Positions 1 to 7,657 are shown, numbered from the stretch's first letter. The stretch: 64,000 bases of DNA from Devosia sp. XK-2 (GCF_037113415.1 NZ_CP146608.1:454501-518500); one strand, 5' to 3'. Translations and numbers: made by a program. Notes: generated by a model from the sequence alone, not told the origin.

Positions 1-445
1 TGCGCGGGCTGATTTCGAGATAAAGCGGTCCGGTATAGCCTGCTGGCAATTGGTCAAAGCCGCGCGCCCGGTCCCCGATCACCCGGGTAAATACATCGAG
101 CCGGCCGGTCGAGCTCTTCGGATTGGCCGACGCGCTCACATCTTCCGGCAAGTCCAGGCTTTCTTCGAGCGGCACGAGATAGACGCAGCCGCGCTCCAGC
201 ACCGCGCCCTGGCTGAGGTCGATTTCGTGCAGCTTGAGGGCTTCGATGCGTTCGGCGACCGAATGATCGGGACCGGGCAGGAAGCTTGCCCGCACGCGAT
301 AGGCGGTTTTGCCCAATCTCAGGTCGAGGCTTGCTGGCTGCACCTGGTCCTCGTCGAAAGGCAGGGACACCCGGATCGCCCCCTCCCGATGCAGCCTTTC
401 GATCAACCGCGCCGGAAAAACGCCCCTGGGCCAGCTGTCAGCCAT
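1..445 (-). CDS. dcd: dCTP deaminase, long alphaproteobacterial form (3' end outside window)
   Basis: Reading the minus strand from the ATG at 445 gives about 148 codons open to the window edge, so the C-terminal part is missing. The protein begins MADSWPRGVFPARLIERL and contains the block NPKSSTGRLDVFTRV, which matches the SS-x-x-R active-site region of the dCTP deaminase/dUTPase fold. The family deaminates dCTP to dUTP for dTTP synthesis. The N-terminal part is that of the longer form usual in alphaproteobacteria (roughly 360 residues, known from the family). It is divergent from metZ, with about 50 bases separating its start from the metZ promoter. The fold assignment is secure; complete length cannot be checked here. 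Confidence 0.88.
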   Translation of the reverse strand, partial: MADSWPRGVFPARLIERLHREGAIRVSLPFDEDQVQPASLDLRLGKTAYRVRASFLPGPDHSVAERIEALKLHEIDLSQGAVLERGCVYLVPLEESLDLPEDVSASANPKSSTGRLDVFTRVIGDRARGFDQLPAGYTGPLYLEISPR

Positions 446-495
446 GATAATCGATCCCATCCCCGCGACTGCTCTTCCCTAGCAACCTTCGGCAA

Positions 496-524
496 TTGAC
501 GCCAACTGCCAATTGGCCTTAGAT
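496..524 (+). promoter_or_regulatory. Promoter of metZ (sigma70-like)
   Basis: TTGACG at 496-501 and TTAGAT at 519-524 are separated by 17 bases, an almost consensus housekeeping promoter. The predicted transcription start, near 531, falls just before the SAM-II aptamer, which fits a riboswitch leader. Confidence 0.7.
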
Positions 525-532
525 CACAGCCC

Positions 533-586
533 AGTGGTGATTTGGCCGGTCGCTTGCAGCCACTTAAAAGAAATAGCTAAAGACCG
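533..586 (+). promoter_or_regulatory. SAM-II riboswitch
   Basis: The stretch AGTGGTGATTTGGCCGG, then CTTGCAGCCACTTAAAAG, then TAGCTAAAGACCG reproduces the conserved core of the SAM-II (metA/SAM_alpha) aptamer. GTGG at 534-537 pairs with CCAC at 560-563 to form P1; GGCCGGT at 544-550 can pair with GACCG at 582-586 for the pseudoknot. SAM-II aptamers are known upstream of metA/metZ/metX in alphaproteobacteria and lower expression when S-adenosylmethionine is abundant. It lies between the promoter and metZ and is followed by a terminator hairpin, consistent with transcriptional attenuation. Assignment is from conserved bases and context; a covariance-model search would confirm it. Confidence 0.9.
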
Positions 587-592
587 TTATGG

Positions 593-625
593 AACCGGCC
601 GCCATTTGCGGGCCGGTTTTTTGTT
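593..625 (+). terminator. Rho-independent terminator in the metZ leader (expression platform)
   Basis: AACCGGCC (593-600) and GGCCGGTT (611-618) form a perfect 8-bp stem followed at once by a T-rich run to 625. It sits after the SAM-II aptamer and before the metZ ATG, so it is probably the off-state terminator. How the aptamer prevents or favours it is inferred. Confidence 0.8.
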
Positions 626-641
626 TAGAAGGCGCAGTGCA

Positions 642-1850
642 ATGTCCAAGGCGAACAATCCCCTCCGCGATCCGAAGAAGCTCTCGGCGGCCACGCAGAT
701 GGTGCACGGCGGGGGCAAGCGCACTGAGTTTCACGAAACCAGTGAGGCCCTGTTCCTCAATTCCGGTTTTTCCTATCCCTCTTCCGAACATGCCGAACTG
801 CTGTTCCAGGGCAAGGTGCCGGGCGGACACAATTACTCGCGCTTCGCCAACCCCAGCTATGACATGTTCCAGGATCGCATGGCCCTGATCGAAGGTGCCG
901 AGGCGGCCCGCTGTTTCGCCACTGGCATGTCTGCGGTCACCAACGCGGTCATGAGCCAGGTGCGGGCTGGGGACCATATCGTGGCGTCTCAGGCGCTGTT
1001 CGGTGGCTGTCGCTATGTGGTGGAAGATTTCGCACCGCGTTTCGGCGTTGCTTCGACGCTGGTCGATGGTCGCGATCCGGCCAATTTTGCCGCCGCCATG
1101 CAGCCCAATACCAAGGTAGTCTTCATTGAGACCCCGACCAATCCGACCCTGGAACTGGTCGATATCGCCGCCGTGGCCGAAATCGCTCACGCTCATGGCG
1201 CCAAGCTCATTGTCGACAATGTCTTTGCCACAGCGCTCTACCAGAAGCCGCTGGAACTGGGCGCCGATATCGTCACCTATTCGGCCACCAAGCACATTGA
1301 CGGCCAGGGCCGGGTCCTGGGCGGGATCGTGCTGGGTTCCAAGGCGATTATCGAGGGCGATGTCCACACCTTCTTGCGCCATACCGGTGCAACGCTCTCG
1401 CCTTTCAACGCCTGGGTGCTGACCAAGGGCCTTGAGACCTTTGCCCTGCGGGTCGAGCAGATGACCAATAGCGCCGAAAAGGTCGCGGCGGCTCTTTCCT
1501 CCCATCCCAAGGTCAACCGGGTGATCTATCCCCACCTTGAAAGCCACCCGCAATATGATCTGGCCAAGCGCCAGATGAAGCGCGGCTCAACCCTTCTGGC
1601 GCTGGACCTCAAGGGCGGTCAGGACGCTGCCTTCACCCTCTCCGACAGCTTGGCGGTGATCCTGATTTCCAACAATCTTGGCGACGCCAAATCGCTCATC
1701 ACCCATCCGCGCACTACGACCCACCAGCGCCTGACCGAAGAGGTTCGCCTTGAAACCGGCGTCACCCCAGGCCTGTTGCGCCTCTCGGTGGGCCTTGAAG
1801 ACCCTGACGATCTGATCGCCGATCTCATGTATGGGTTGGATCAGGTTTAA
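642..1850 (+). CDS. metZ: O-succinylhomoserine sulfhydrylase (MetZ)
   Basis: A 402-residue protein of the Cys/Met metabolism PLP-dependent family. It would make homocysteine from O-succinyl- (or O-acetyl-) homoserine and sulfide, the direct sulfhydrylation route of methionine synthesis. Visible motifs are the SRFANPSYDMFQDR substrate block, the ETPTNPTLELVDI block, and SATKHIDGQGRVLGG, where Lys carries the PLP. The open frame runs back to 513, but the ATG at 642 is preferred because 533-625 is occupied by the riboswitch and terminator and the family begins near MSKANNPLRDPKKLSAAT. Distinguishing succinyl from acetyl substrate is not possible from the sequence. Confidence 0.93.
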   Translation: MSKANNPLRDPKKLSAATQMVHGGGKRTEFHETSEALFLNSGFSYPSSEHAELLFQGKVPGGHNYSRFANPSYDMFQDRMALIEGAEAARCFATGMSAVTNAVMSQVRAGDHIVASQALFGGCRYVVEDFAPRFGVASTLVDGRDPANFAAAMQPNTKVVFIETPTNPTLELVDIAAVAEIAHAHGAKLIVDNVFATALYQKPLELGADIVTYSATKHIDGQGRVLGGIVLGSKAIIEGDVHTFLRHTGATLSPFNAWVLTKGLETFALRVEQMTNSAEKVAAALSSHPKVNRVIYPHLESHPQYDLAKRQMKRGSTLLALDLKGGQDAAFTLSDSLAVILISNNLGDAKSLITHPRTTTHQRLTEEVRLETGVTPGLLRLSVGLEDPDDLIADLMYGLDQV

Positions 1851-1852
1851 CC

Positions 1853-2833
1853 ATGGTGCTGGCGCGGCGCGAAACTATCGACTCTGCGTCTCCCTCCCCC
1901 CTTGAGGGGGAGGGTTGGGGTGGGGGGTGGTTCGGTGCGTCGCTGAGGGACCCCCTCCCTCGGTCCCTCCCCTCAAGGGGGAGGGACCGAGGGAGGGCAC
2001 CTCGCCTTCGGCGCGCTAGATGGCTTTTGCCGCTGCTGGCGTCGGTTGTGGCGAGTATGACGTATACCCCTATTTCGGCTCAGCCGCTGCCCTATCATGC
2101 CGATCCCGATGCGCGCGAAATACTCCCCAGCCTCACGCCCATTCCGGCCATCCGTTTCCTCACCACAGCCGACTTTCCGCCGTTCAACTATCGCGATGAG
2201 AGCGGCGAACTGGTCGGTTTCAATATCGATCTGGCACGGCGCATCTGCGCCGAGGTTGATGTGGCCTGTACCATCCAGGTCTGGCCCTGGGATCAGGCCG
2301 CCGCGGCACTATCCGATAATCTGGGCGACGCCCTGATCGCCGGTCTCGCCATGACGCCGGAAAATGGCGAATTGTTCGATTTTTCCGCGACCTATCTGGC
2401 GCTTCCCGGCCGCTTCGTCACGCGGAAAGATGCCATAGCTGGTTTCCGCCCCGAGGGTCTGGCGGGCAAGCAGGTCGCGGTCCGTGATGGCAGCGCCCAT
2501 GCCACCTTTCTCCAGCGCTATCTGCCCGGTGTTGAGGCCGTACCGTTCGACAGCGAACTGGCAGGTTTGGACGCAGTAAAATCCGGCCAGGTCGATGCCT
2601 GGTTTGGCGATGCCATGCGCGGCGCCTTCTGGCTCAATGACAATCTGGCCTGCTGCGGCTTTGCTGGCGAAGCCTATTTCCGTCCCGCCCTCTTCGGTGA
2701 AGGGTTCACAATCGCCCTGCCGGCCGGACACGACCCTGTGCGCCATGCCATCGACTGGGCTCTCGTCCGCCTCAAGCAAAACGGGGCCCTGGACGAGCTT
2801 TACCTCCGTTGGTTCCCCGTCGGGTTCTACTAA
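1853..2833 (+). CDS. Periplasmic solute-binding protein, family 3 (amino-acid type), start uncertain
   Basis: The mature part, from about residue 80, shows the family 3 solute-binding fold: IRFLTTADFPPFNYRDESGELVGFNIDLARRI at the N-terminus, then VAVRDGSAHATFLQ and the closing LYLRWFP. Such proteins deliver polar amino acids or related small molecules to ABC permeases, but no permease or ATPase gene is adjacent. A signal-peptide-like stretch (arginines, then WLLPLLASVVASM, then ISAQ) sits at residues 52-77. The 50 residues before it, after the ATG at 1853, are translated from a palindromic repeat element. The true start may therefore be downstream (for example TTG at 2027), or the repeat may really be read. 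It begins 2 bases after metZ and may be co-transcribed. Confidence 0.75.
   Translation: MVLARRETIDSASPSPLEGEGWGGGWFGASLRDPLPRSLPSRGRDRGRAPRLRRARWLLPLLASVVASMTYTPISAQPLPYHADPDAREILPSLTPIPAIRFLTTADFPPFNYRDESGELVGFNIDLARRICAEVDVACTIQVWPWDQAAAALSDNLGDALIAGLAMTPENGELFDFSATYLALPGRFVTRKDAIAGFRPEGLAGKQVAVRDGSAHATFLQRYLPGVEAVPFDSELAGLDAVKSGQVDAWFGDAMRGAFWLNDNLACCGFAGEAYFRPALFGEGFTIALPAGHDPVRHAIDWALVRLKQNGALDELYLRWFPVGFY
1892..1997. repeat. Pair of palindromic repeats (CCCTCCCC/GGGGAGGG family) inside an ORF
   Basis: 1892-1914 is a short palindrome (CCCTCCCC, then CTTGAG, then GGGGAGGG). 1954-1997 is a larger hairpin with arms of about 20 bases ending CCTCCCTCGGTCCCTCCCC and closing GGGGGAGGGACCGAGGGAGG around TCAA. 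Related copies occur elsewhere in this window between genes. Here the element overlaps the 5' part of the solute-binding protein reading frame. Confidence 0.85.
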
Positions 2834-2854
2834 GCAGGATTTGAGGGCCGGCCC

Positions 2855-3475
2855 TCAGGCGATTGCGGCCACTCGACGCGGATTGCGCAGCATCAATTCG
2901 GCTATGAGCAGATTGGGCACCCAGCAGAGCCACGCAATTGCCGGATAGGCCACATCCATCGGGATGTCGAACATCATGCTCACCAGCAATTGGATGCGCA
3001 GCGTCACCGCAGCCAGAGTTAGGGCGATGGAGCGGATCATCCAGCGGCGGTGCGCCACCCGGTCTCCGCGCATGGCAAGGCCGATACCCCAACCCGTGGT
3101 GCTCAGCCACAAAACCGCGAGGATGCCGAACCCCCAGGATGCGACGGGGCCCGCTGCCGTATTCAGCGCCAGCCACAGCCCGCCCACGCCCGAGATCAAA
3201 ATGGCCAGTCCATAGAGACGTCCGATGAGCCTATGCACAAATGGGCGCTTTTGGCGCAGGCCCTGCCAAAGCTGAAATGGCACCAGGGCCAGTGCCACTG
3301 GTGCGAAACCCACATGGGCGAAAAAGGCCAGCGGCCGCGCTTCGGCGTGATAGGCAACAAAGGCCATCGTGGCTTCTACGCCGCCGACCATGAAGCGCCA
3401 GGAAAAAACGGCAATTCCAAGTGCAAAGATCCAAAGCAGCGCATTGCGCCCCCAAACCATACCCGTCACCAACAT
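2855..3475 (-). CDS. DUF2306 family membrane protein
   Basis: 206 residues with about six hydrophobic segments, starting MLVTGMVWGRNALLWIFALG. The PFVHRLIGRLYGLAILISGVGG and DRVAHRRWMIRSIALTLAAVTLR blocks, with conserved HR pairs, are typical of the DUF2306 family of inner-membrane proteins, whose function is unknown. It is divergent from a TetR-family gene with only about 80 bases between starts, and that gap carries two operator-like palindromes, so the TetR protein very likely controls it. It converges with the solute-binding protein gene. Family call is good; biochemical role is not known. Confidence 0.8.
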   Translation of the reverse strand: MLVTGMVWGRNALLWIFALGIAVFSWRFMVGGVEATMAFVAYHAEARPLAFFAHVGFAPVALALVPFQLWQGLRQKRPFVHRLIGRLYGLAILISGVGGLWLALNTAAGPVASWGFGILAVLWLSTTGWGIGLAMRGDRVAHRRWMIRSIALTLAAVTLRIQLLVSMMFDIPMDVAYPAIAWLCWVPNLLIAELMLRNPRRVAAIA

Positions 3476-3497
3476 TGACTGCTCCTCCGCTTGGCGC

Positions 3498-3535
3498 TTG
3501 ACAGTGTAAAGCTGAACTGCCTTGACACTGTCAAG
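3498..3535. promoter_or_regulatory. Two operator-like sites between DUF2306 and tetR genes
   Basis: Site 1 is TTGACAGTGTAAA at 3498-3510. Site 2 is CTTGACACTGTCAAG at 3521-3535, a palindrome with one central mismatch. Both share the TTGACA(G/C)TGT core. On the minus strand site 2 supplies a -35-like TTGACA with TTTACA 18 bases further on, so binding would block the DUF2306 promoter; on the plus strand the same site is a -35-like element for tetR. Binding by the neighbouring TetR protein is inferred. Confidence 0.65.
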
Positions 3536-3555
3536 TGCTCTTGTTTAGTGGCACT

Positions 3556-4155
3556 ATGACTATGTCTCTTGAAAAGTTGCGCCCCCGTCCCCAAGGCAAT
3601 CTGCGTGAAACCCTGATCGAAGCTGGCCTGACCCTGCTAAAACGCGATGGCCTTTCCGGGCTTACTCTACGCAAATGTGCGGCACTGGCGGGCGTGTCCC
3701 ATGCCGCTCCGGCACACCATTTCGATGGCGTGGCGGGACTGCTCGACGCCATTGCGGCGCGTGGTTTTACTATTTTTGCCGATGCCATGGAGGCCGAAGC
3801 CGCGCGCGGTCCGGACGAGCCGCGCGCGCGTCTTGAGGCAATTTGTGTCGCCTATTTTGAGTTCGCCAAAGCCCATCCTGACCTGTTCGACCTGATGTTC
3901 CGTCAGGTCTGGCCGATTGGCGGGCGCGCCGAGGAGCTGGGCGTGGCCGGCGCCCGCGCTTATGGTGTGCTGGTCAGCGCCTGCGCGCCCTTTGTGCCGC
4001 CCGGCACCGATCCGGGCGTGGTTGAGTCCCAGGTCTGGTCGCTCATTCACGGCTATGCCGTGCTGGTCTTGGTGGGCAAATTGGGTGCCAATCGGCCCAT
4101 TGTTCCCGTAGCCGAAGTGCTGGCGCTTCTGCAGCGCCTGGAACTGCCGGCCTAG
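3556..4155 (+). CDS. TetR/AcrR family transcriptional regulator
   Basis: About 199 residues. The N-terminal helix-turn-helix reads NLRETLIEAGLTLLKRDG followed by SGLTLRKCAALAGVSHAAPAHHF, the typical TetR DNA-binding domain in the first 60 residues. The C-terminal part (HPDLFDLMFRQVWP, then WSLIHGYAVLVLVG) resembles the WHG-type ligand-binding domain. The open frame extends to a GTG at 3535, but the ATG at 3556 or 3562 is preferred because 3521-3535 is a palindromic operator. If the promoter overlapping that operator is used, the mRNA may be nearly leaderless. Probably a repressor of itself and of the divergent DUF2306 membrane protein; the ligand is unknown. Confidence 0.87.
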   Translation: MTMSLEKLRPRPQGNLRETLIEAGLTLLKRDGLSGLTLRKCAALAGVSHAAPAHHFDGVAGLLDAIAARGFTIFADAMEAEAARGPDEPRARLEAICVAYFEFAKAHPDLFDLMFRQVWPIGGRAEELGVAGARAYGVLVSACAPFVPPGTDPGVVESQVWSLIHGYAVLVLVGKLGANRPIVPVAEVLALLQRLELPA

Positions 4156-4159
4156 GCGT

Positions 4160-4570
4160 CTAGGCCGGCAGGCGCCTGTGCCGGGCCCGGGCGGCCACTT
4201 CGATGGCCGCGGTGGTCAACCGATCAAGGCTCAGCTGGTCGCGCAGCATTTCCAGGAACCGCAATTCTTCCTGCTCCAGATGCAGGTCCACCGCCGTCAC
4301 TTCCACGGCCAGCGCATAGGCGGTGTCCTGCAGTTTTTCAGGCAGCGCGTCGATGGCGTTTTCAATCACCCGGTCCAGCCCATCGGGCCCGTTCAGGATA
4401 TCGGCACAATCATTGGCCACCGCTGCCAGACGGTCTCTCTCGAAACCCTCAAAGACCGGCAGCCGGTCGATCAGCGCGGCAATGCGGACCAGTTCCTTCT
4501 CGCTCATGGCGCTGTCGGACGAGGCAGCAACGATCATCAGGTGAATGAGGGCGTCTTGAGCGGTAGTCAT
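4160..4570 (-). CDS. TerB (tellurite-resistance-like) domain protein
   Basis: 136 residues counted from the ATG at 4570 (MTTAQDALIHLMIVAASSD). The pattern of an acidic helix pair (SDSAMSEKELVRIAALI), a central DGLDRVIENAIDALP, and AYALAVEVTAVDLHLEQEELRFLEML matches the all-helical TerB domain, which binds metal through conserved acidic residues. TerB proteins belong to a loosely defined membrane and stress-response network; this stand-alone copy has no other ter genes beside it. An upstream in-frame ATG at 4600 exists but adds only ten residues. It converges with the tetR gene, 4 bases between ends. Confidence 0.82.
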   Translation of the reverse strand: MTTAQDALIHLMIVAASSDSAMSEKELVRIAALIDRLPVFEGFERDRLAAVANDCADILNGPDGLDRVIENAIDALPEKLQDTAYALAVEVTAVDLHLEQEELRFLEMLRDQLSLDRLTTAAIEVAARARHRRLPA

Positions 4571-4715
4571 CTTGTGGTTCCCGATTGCGGTCGAGACCAA
4601 GAACTAGGCCCTCGCACCGGTCTGCGCAACCACCTGCGACATTGACGTCCGCCCGGTTCCGGTGCAATGACCGGGCTCCGTCTTTTCCCAGATTACTTCG
4701 AAAGGCTGCCACCCC

Positions 4716-6362
4716 GTGTCGCCCGCCACTTTGCCCGCCCTGGACCCCGATTTCTTCGCGCCCGCTGAGAATGCGCGCGCCTGGCCGTTCGAGGAAGCGC
4801 GCAAACTGGTCAAACGCCTGGAAAAGTCGGGCAAGGGCGAAGCCGTGTTCGAAACCGGCTATGGTCCCTCGGGTCTGCCCCATATCGGCACCTTCGGCGA
4901 AGTGGCGCGCACCACCATGGTGCGGACCGCTTTCCGCCTCTTGACGCGCGATGAAATCCCGACGCGGCTCATCTGCTTTTCCGACGATATGGACGGCATG
5001 CGCAAGATACCGGACACCGTCCCCTCCAAGGAGGCGATGGAGCCGCATCTGCAAAAGCCGCTGACTGCGGTGCCCGATCCCTGGACCAATGAATACGCCA
5101 GCTTCGGTGAGCACAATAACGCCATGCTGCGCCGGTTCCTGGACACATTCGGCTTTAATTACGAATTCGCCAGCGCCACCGACTATTACAAGTCGGGCCG
5201 CTTTGACGAGGTGCTGCTGCGCGCCGTCGAACGCTATGACGATATCATGCAGGTGATGCTGCCCACGCTCGGCGCCGAGCGTCAGGCCACCTATTCGCCC
5301 TTCCTGCCGATCTCCCCCATTTCCGGGCGCGTCCTCTATGTGCCCATGAAGGAGATCAACGCCAAGGACGGCACGATCACCTTCGCAGACGAGGATGGAC
5401 GCGACACCACCCTGCCGGTCACCGGCGGCCATGTGAAGATGCAGTGGAAGCCCGATTTCGGCATGCGCTGGGCCGCGCTCGATGTCGATTTCGAAATGTT
5501 CGGCAAGGACCACCAGACCAATCAGCATATCTACGACAAGATTTGCGCGATCCTGGGTGGCACGCCGCCAGAGCATTATGTCTTTGAGCTGTTCCTGGAT
5601 GCCGAAGGGCAGAAGATTTCCAAGTCCAAGGGCAATGGCCTGACCATTGACGAATGGCTGACCTATGCGCAGACGGAAAGCCTGGGGCTCTACATGTTCC
5701 AGAAGCCGCGCGTCGCCAAGCGCCTGCATTTCGACGTCATTCCGCGCGCCGTGGACGAATATTTCGCCCATGTCGCCGCCTATGAGCGGCAGGATGCGGC
5801 TCAGCGCCTCGAGAACCCGGCCTTCCACGTCCATTACGGCAATGTGCCCAAGGTCGATATGCCGGTCACTTTCGCACTGCTGCTCAATCTGGCGACGGCC
5901 TCCAACCCGGAAACGCCCGAAGTCATGTGGGGCTATATCTCGGCCTATGCGCCGGGCGTCTCGGCCAAGACCCATCCGCATCTCGATGCCCTGGTCGGCT
6001 ACGCCATGCGCTATTTCCGCGATTTCGTCGAAAAGACCTATCGGGCGCCCGACGATGTCGAACGTGCCGCGCTCGAGGCCCTCTCGGACGCCTTTGCCGC
6101 CCTGCCGGCCGATGCGACCAACGAGACCATCCAGAACGCGGCGCTGGACGTGGCGCGCCATATCGAGCGCTACCAGGATCATTCCAAGAAGAGCCCCACC
6201 GGCGGTCCCGGCGTCTCCGGCGACTTCTTCCAGATGCTCTACCAGGTGCTGATCGGGCAGGAACGCGGTCCCCGCTTCGGCTCCTTCGCCGCGCTCTATG
6301 GCGTTGAGAACACCCGCAAGCTGATCGGCAAGGCGCTGGCTGGCGAATTGCTGGCGGCCTGA
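4716..6362 (+). CDS. lysK: Lysine--tRNA ligase, class I
   Basis: 548 residues starting at a GTG (4716), with AAAGG 7-11 bases upstream as a possible ribosome site. It charges tRNA-Lys. The class I signature motifs are visible: the HIGH-like motif PHIGT at residues 55-59 and KISKS at residues 300-304, within a Rossmann catalytic domain, followed by the C-terminal helical anticodon-binding region. Class I LysRS replaces the class II enzyme in most alphaproteobacteria and archaea. Length is normal for the family. It appears to be a single-gene unit; no T-box or other leader was seen in the roughly 115 bases upstream. Confidence 0.95.
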   Translation: MSPATLPALDPDFFAPAENARAWPFEEARKLVKRLEKSGKGEAVFETGYGPSGLPHIGTFGEVARTTMVRTAFRLLTRDEIPTRLICFSDDMDGMRKIPDTVPSKEAMEPHLQKPLTAVPDPWTNEYASFGEHNNAMLRRFLDTFGFNYEFASATDYYKSGRFDEVLLRAVERYDDIMQVMLPTLGAERQATYSPFLPISPISGRVLYVPMKEINAKDGTITFADEDGRDTTLPVTGGHVKMQWKPDFGMRWAALDVDFEMFGKDHQTNQHIYDKICAILGGTPPEHYVFELFLDAEGQKISKSKGNGLTIDEWLTYAQTESLGLYMFQKPRVAKRLHFDVIPRAVDEYFAHVAAYERQDAAQRLENPAFHVHYGNVPKVDMPVTFALLLNLATASNPETPEVMWGYISAYAPGVSAKTHPHLDALVGYAMRYFRDFVEKTYRAPDDVERAALEALSDAFAALPADATNETIQNAALDVARHIERYQDHSKKSPTGGPGVSGDFFQMLYQVLIGQERGPRFGSFAALYGVENTRKLIGKALAGELLAA

Positions 6363-6371
6363 CAAGCATAG

Positions 6372-6393
6372 GGCGGGAGGTTACTCTCCCGCC
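6372..6393. terminator. Hairpin between lysK and the convergent HTH gene
   Basis: GGCGGGAG (6372-6379) and CTCCCGCC (6386-6393) form an 8-bp GC-rich stem with a 6-base loop. It lies between the convergent 3' ends and overlaps the stop of the HTH gene. No T-run follows on either strand, so it may be a weak or 3'-protective structure rather than a classical terminator. Confidence 0.4.
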
Positions 6394-6602
6394 TCGCGAC
6401 TCCCTTCAAAGGCCAGAAGGTCGCCCGGTTGGCACTGCAGATATTGGCAGATGGCCTCCAGCGTCTCAAATCGGATGCCCTTGACCTTGCCTTGCTTGAG
6501 CAGGCTCAGATTGGCTTCGGTAATGCCGATAGCCTGAGCCAGATCCTTGGACTTGACGCCACGTTGCGCCAGCACGACGGCCAGATTGACTTTGATCGGC
6601 AT
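6381..6602 (-). CDS. Small HTH (Cro/C1, YozG-type) regulator
   Basis: 73 residues from MPIKVNLAVVLAQRGV. It is almost only a helix-turn-helix: KSKDLAQAIGITEANLSLLKQGKVKGIRFETLEAICQYLQCQPGDLLAF. This is the YozG-like XRE family that is commonly paired with DUF2975 membrane proteins. The ATG at 6602 follows the stop of the DUF2975 gene by 2 bases, so the two form an operon. Likely an autoregulator; the inverted repeat at 7214-7264 ahead of the operon is a candidate operator. The longer frame to 6755 is an antisense-like extension over the DUF2975 gene and was not used. Confidence 0.88.
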   Translation of the reverse strand: MPIKVNLAVVLAQRGVKSKDLAQAIGITEANLSLLKQGKVKGIRFETLEAICQYLQCQPGDLLAFEGSREAGE

Positions 6603-6604
6603 GG

Positions 6605-7171
6605 CTAGACGAATTGGCTGTTTTCTTCGGCCAGGGCCGCTGCGCGTCGCATTGTCCAGGTGGCCGCAAGAAAGGTGGCCGCGAACAGCACGAACAGCGC
6701 CGTGTCGCTGCCCAATTGCAGCACCAGTCGGCGGCCGCCTGCCGGCGCGTCCCAAGTGAGGTAAAGGCTGAGCAGGGCGCCGATCAATGGCTGGATCAAC
6801 GCGCTGGCGCCGACACCAATGGCAAAGTCGCGCAGACCGGCAATGGCGCTGGCCGAGAACACTTCACCGGCCGCGAAGGCGATGAATGTCTGGCGGACCC
6901 GCAATAGGCCCCAGACCAGCAGTCCCATGGGGATCAGGCCCAGAATTGCCGCGCCCGCGCGCTTGCCTAAATCCAGTTCTAGACCCACCGGCAGTCCTGG
7001 CACCGCGCGACCCCATAGATCGTCGGGAACGATACCGGCCCAGAACCCGATCAGCCCGATTGGCAGCAGTGCGGCGATGATGCCGGCTATGACCGCCAAT
7101 GTCAGAAAGAACCGTTTTTCCCTTTGGGACGGCAGGGCCGCGGGGGGCGTGGACATAACTTCAATCATCAT
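6605..7171 (-). CDS. DUF2975 family membrane protein
   Basis: 188 residues from MMIEVMSTPP (ATG at 7171). Four hydrophobic segments are visible: LTLAVIAGIIAALLPIGLIG near the N-terminus, AAILGLIPMGLLVWGLLRV, FAIGVGASALIQPLIGALLSLY and LFVLFAATFLAATWTM. The FAAGEVFSASAIAGLRDFAIG block is typical of DUF2975 proteins, small four-helix membrane proteins of unknown activity that occur with a YozG-like HTH protein, as here (next gene, 2 bases on). The pair resembles a membrane-protein/regulator switch. The frame extends upstream to 7717, but that part is antisense to other genes and was excluded. Confidence 0.82.
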   Translation of the reverse strand: MMIEVMSTPPAALPSQREKRFFLTLAVIAGIIAALLPIGLIGFWAGIVPDDLWGRAVPGLPVGLELDLGKRAGAAILGLIPMGLLVWGLLRVRQTFIAFAAGEVFSASAIAGLRDFAIGVGASALIQPLIGALLSLYLTWDAPAGGRRLVLQLGSDTALFVLFAATFLAATWTMRRAAALAEENSQFV

Positions 7172-7213
7172 CGGTCTCCGGTTTGCATAGACGGAAACAA
7201 CCCCAAAAATTAT

Positions 7214-7264
7214 CGTTTGACAATAAGAAATTTTCGCAGCACGAAATGGCGCCGTTATCAAACG
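7214..7264. promoter_or_regulatory. Inverted CGTTTGAyAA sites in a divergent promoter region
   Basis: CGTTTGACAA at 7214-7223 and TTATCAAACG at 7255-7264 are inverted copies of one 10-base word with a single difference. They lie between the DUF2975/HTH operon and the divergent secreted-protein gene, the second copy ending at that gene's ribosome site (GGAG). The first copy includes TTGACA. This is a plausible looped operator for the HTH regulator; binding is inferred. Confidence 0.5.
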
Positions 7265-7276
7265 GAGATTGAGACG

Positions 7277-7657
7277 ATGATATGCAAACGATACGTCCTG
7301 GTCGCGGCCGCACTGGCACTGGCCGTTTTGCCCCTGCCGGTTCAAGCGCAACAAAGTTCGGGCAGCATCACCATTGCCCAGGTGATGGACGCCATGGAGA
7401 ACGCGCCGCACAATGATCACGCCCGGCAGGTTCTCACCGCCTATTTCTCGGGGATCGGGGAAACCACTGGCGTCCTGTTCAGGCAGGCGCGGAGCGAGGG
7501 CCTGCTGCCGGTCGGTTGCGGCGGGTCGATGAGTCTCAATTGGGACGGCGTTGCTGATGCCCTCAGGGCCGCGGCGCCAGATGCCAGTCAGTGGCAAACT
7601 ACACCGGCAACACCGATCATCGTCACCGACATGCTGGCACGGGCGGGGTGTGACTAG
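7277..7657 (+). CDS. Small secreted protein, possibly Rap1a/Tai-like
   Basis: 126 residues from MICKRYVLVAAALALAVL, with a clean signal peptide ending VQAQ. The mature part of about 100 residues has LTAYFSGIGETTGVL, a cysteine in LPVGCGGSM, and a C-terminal GCD. The spacing (Y-x-x-G, mid Cys, late Cys) recalls the Rap1a/Tai family of small periplasmic proteins, some of which are immunity proteins to secreted amidases, but the match is loose and by eye. GGAG lies 10 bases upstream of the ATG. It is divergent from the DUF2975/HTH operon and shares its putative operator. No toxin gene is adjacent. Confidence 0.6.
   Translation: MICKRYVLVAAALALAVLPLPVQAQQSSGSITIAQVMDAMENAPHNDHARQVLTAYFSGIGETTGVLFRQARSEGLLPVGCGGSMSLNWDGVADALRAAAPDASQWQTTPATPIIVTDMLARAGCD

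Noticed and set aside
564..1553. 329-codon minus-strand frame
   Set aside because: It is antisense to metZ, has no recognisable motif, and arises from the codon bias of the GC-rich gene on the other strand.
4601..4715. T-box or other riboswitch upstream of lysK
   Set aside because: No T-box core or specifier structure is visible, and T-boxes are not expected in alphaproteobacterial lysK leaders.
4449..6365. 638-codon minus-strand frame
   Set aside because: It covers lysK on the opposite strand; lysK has clear class I motifs, and the antisense product is low-complexity without family resemblance.
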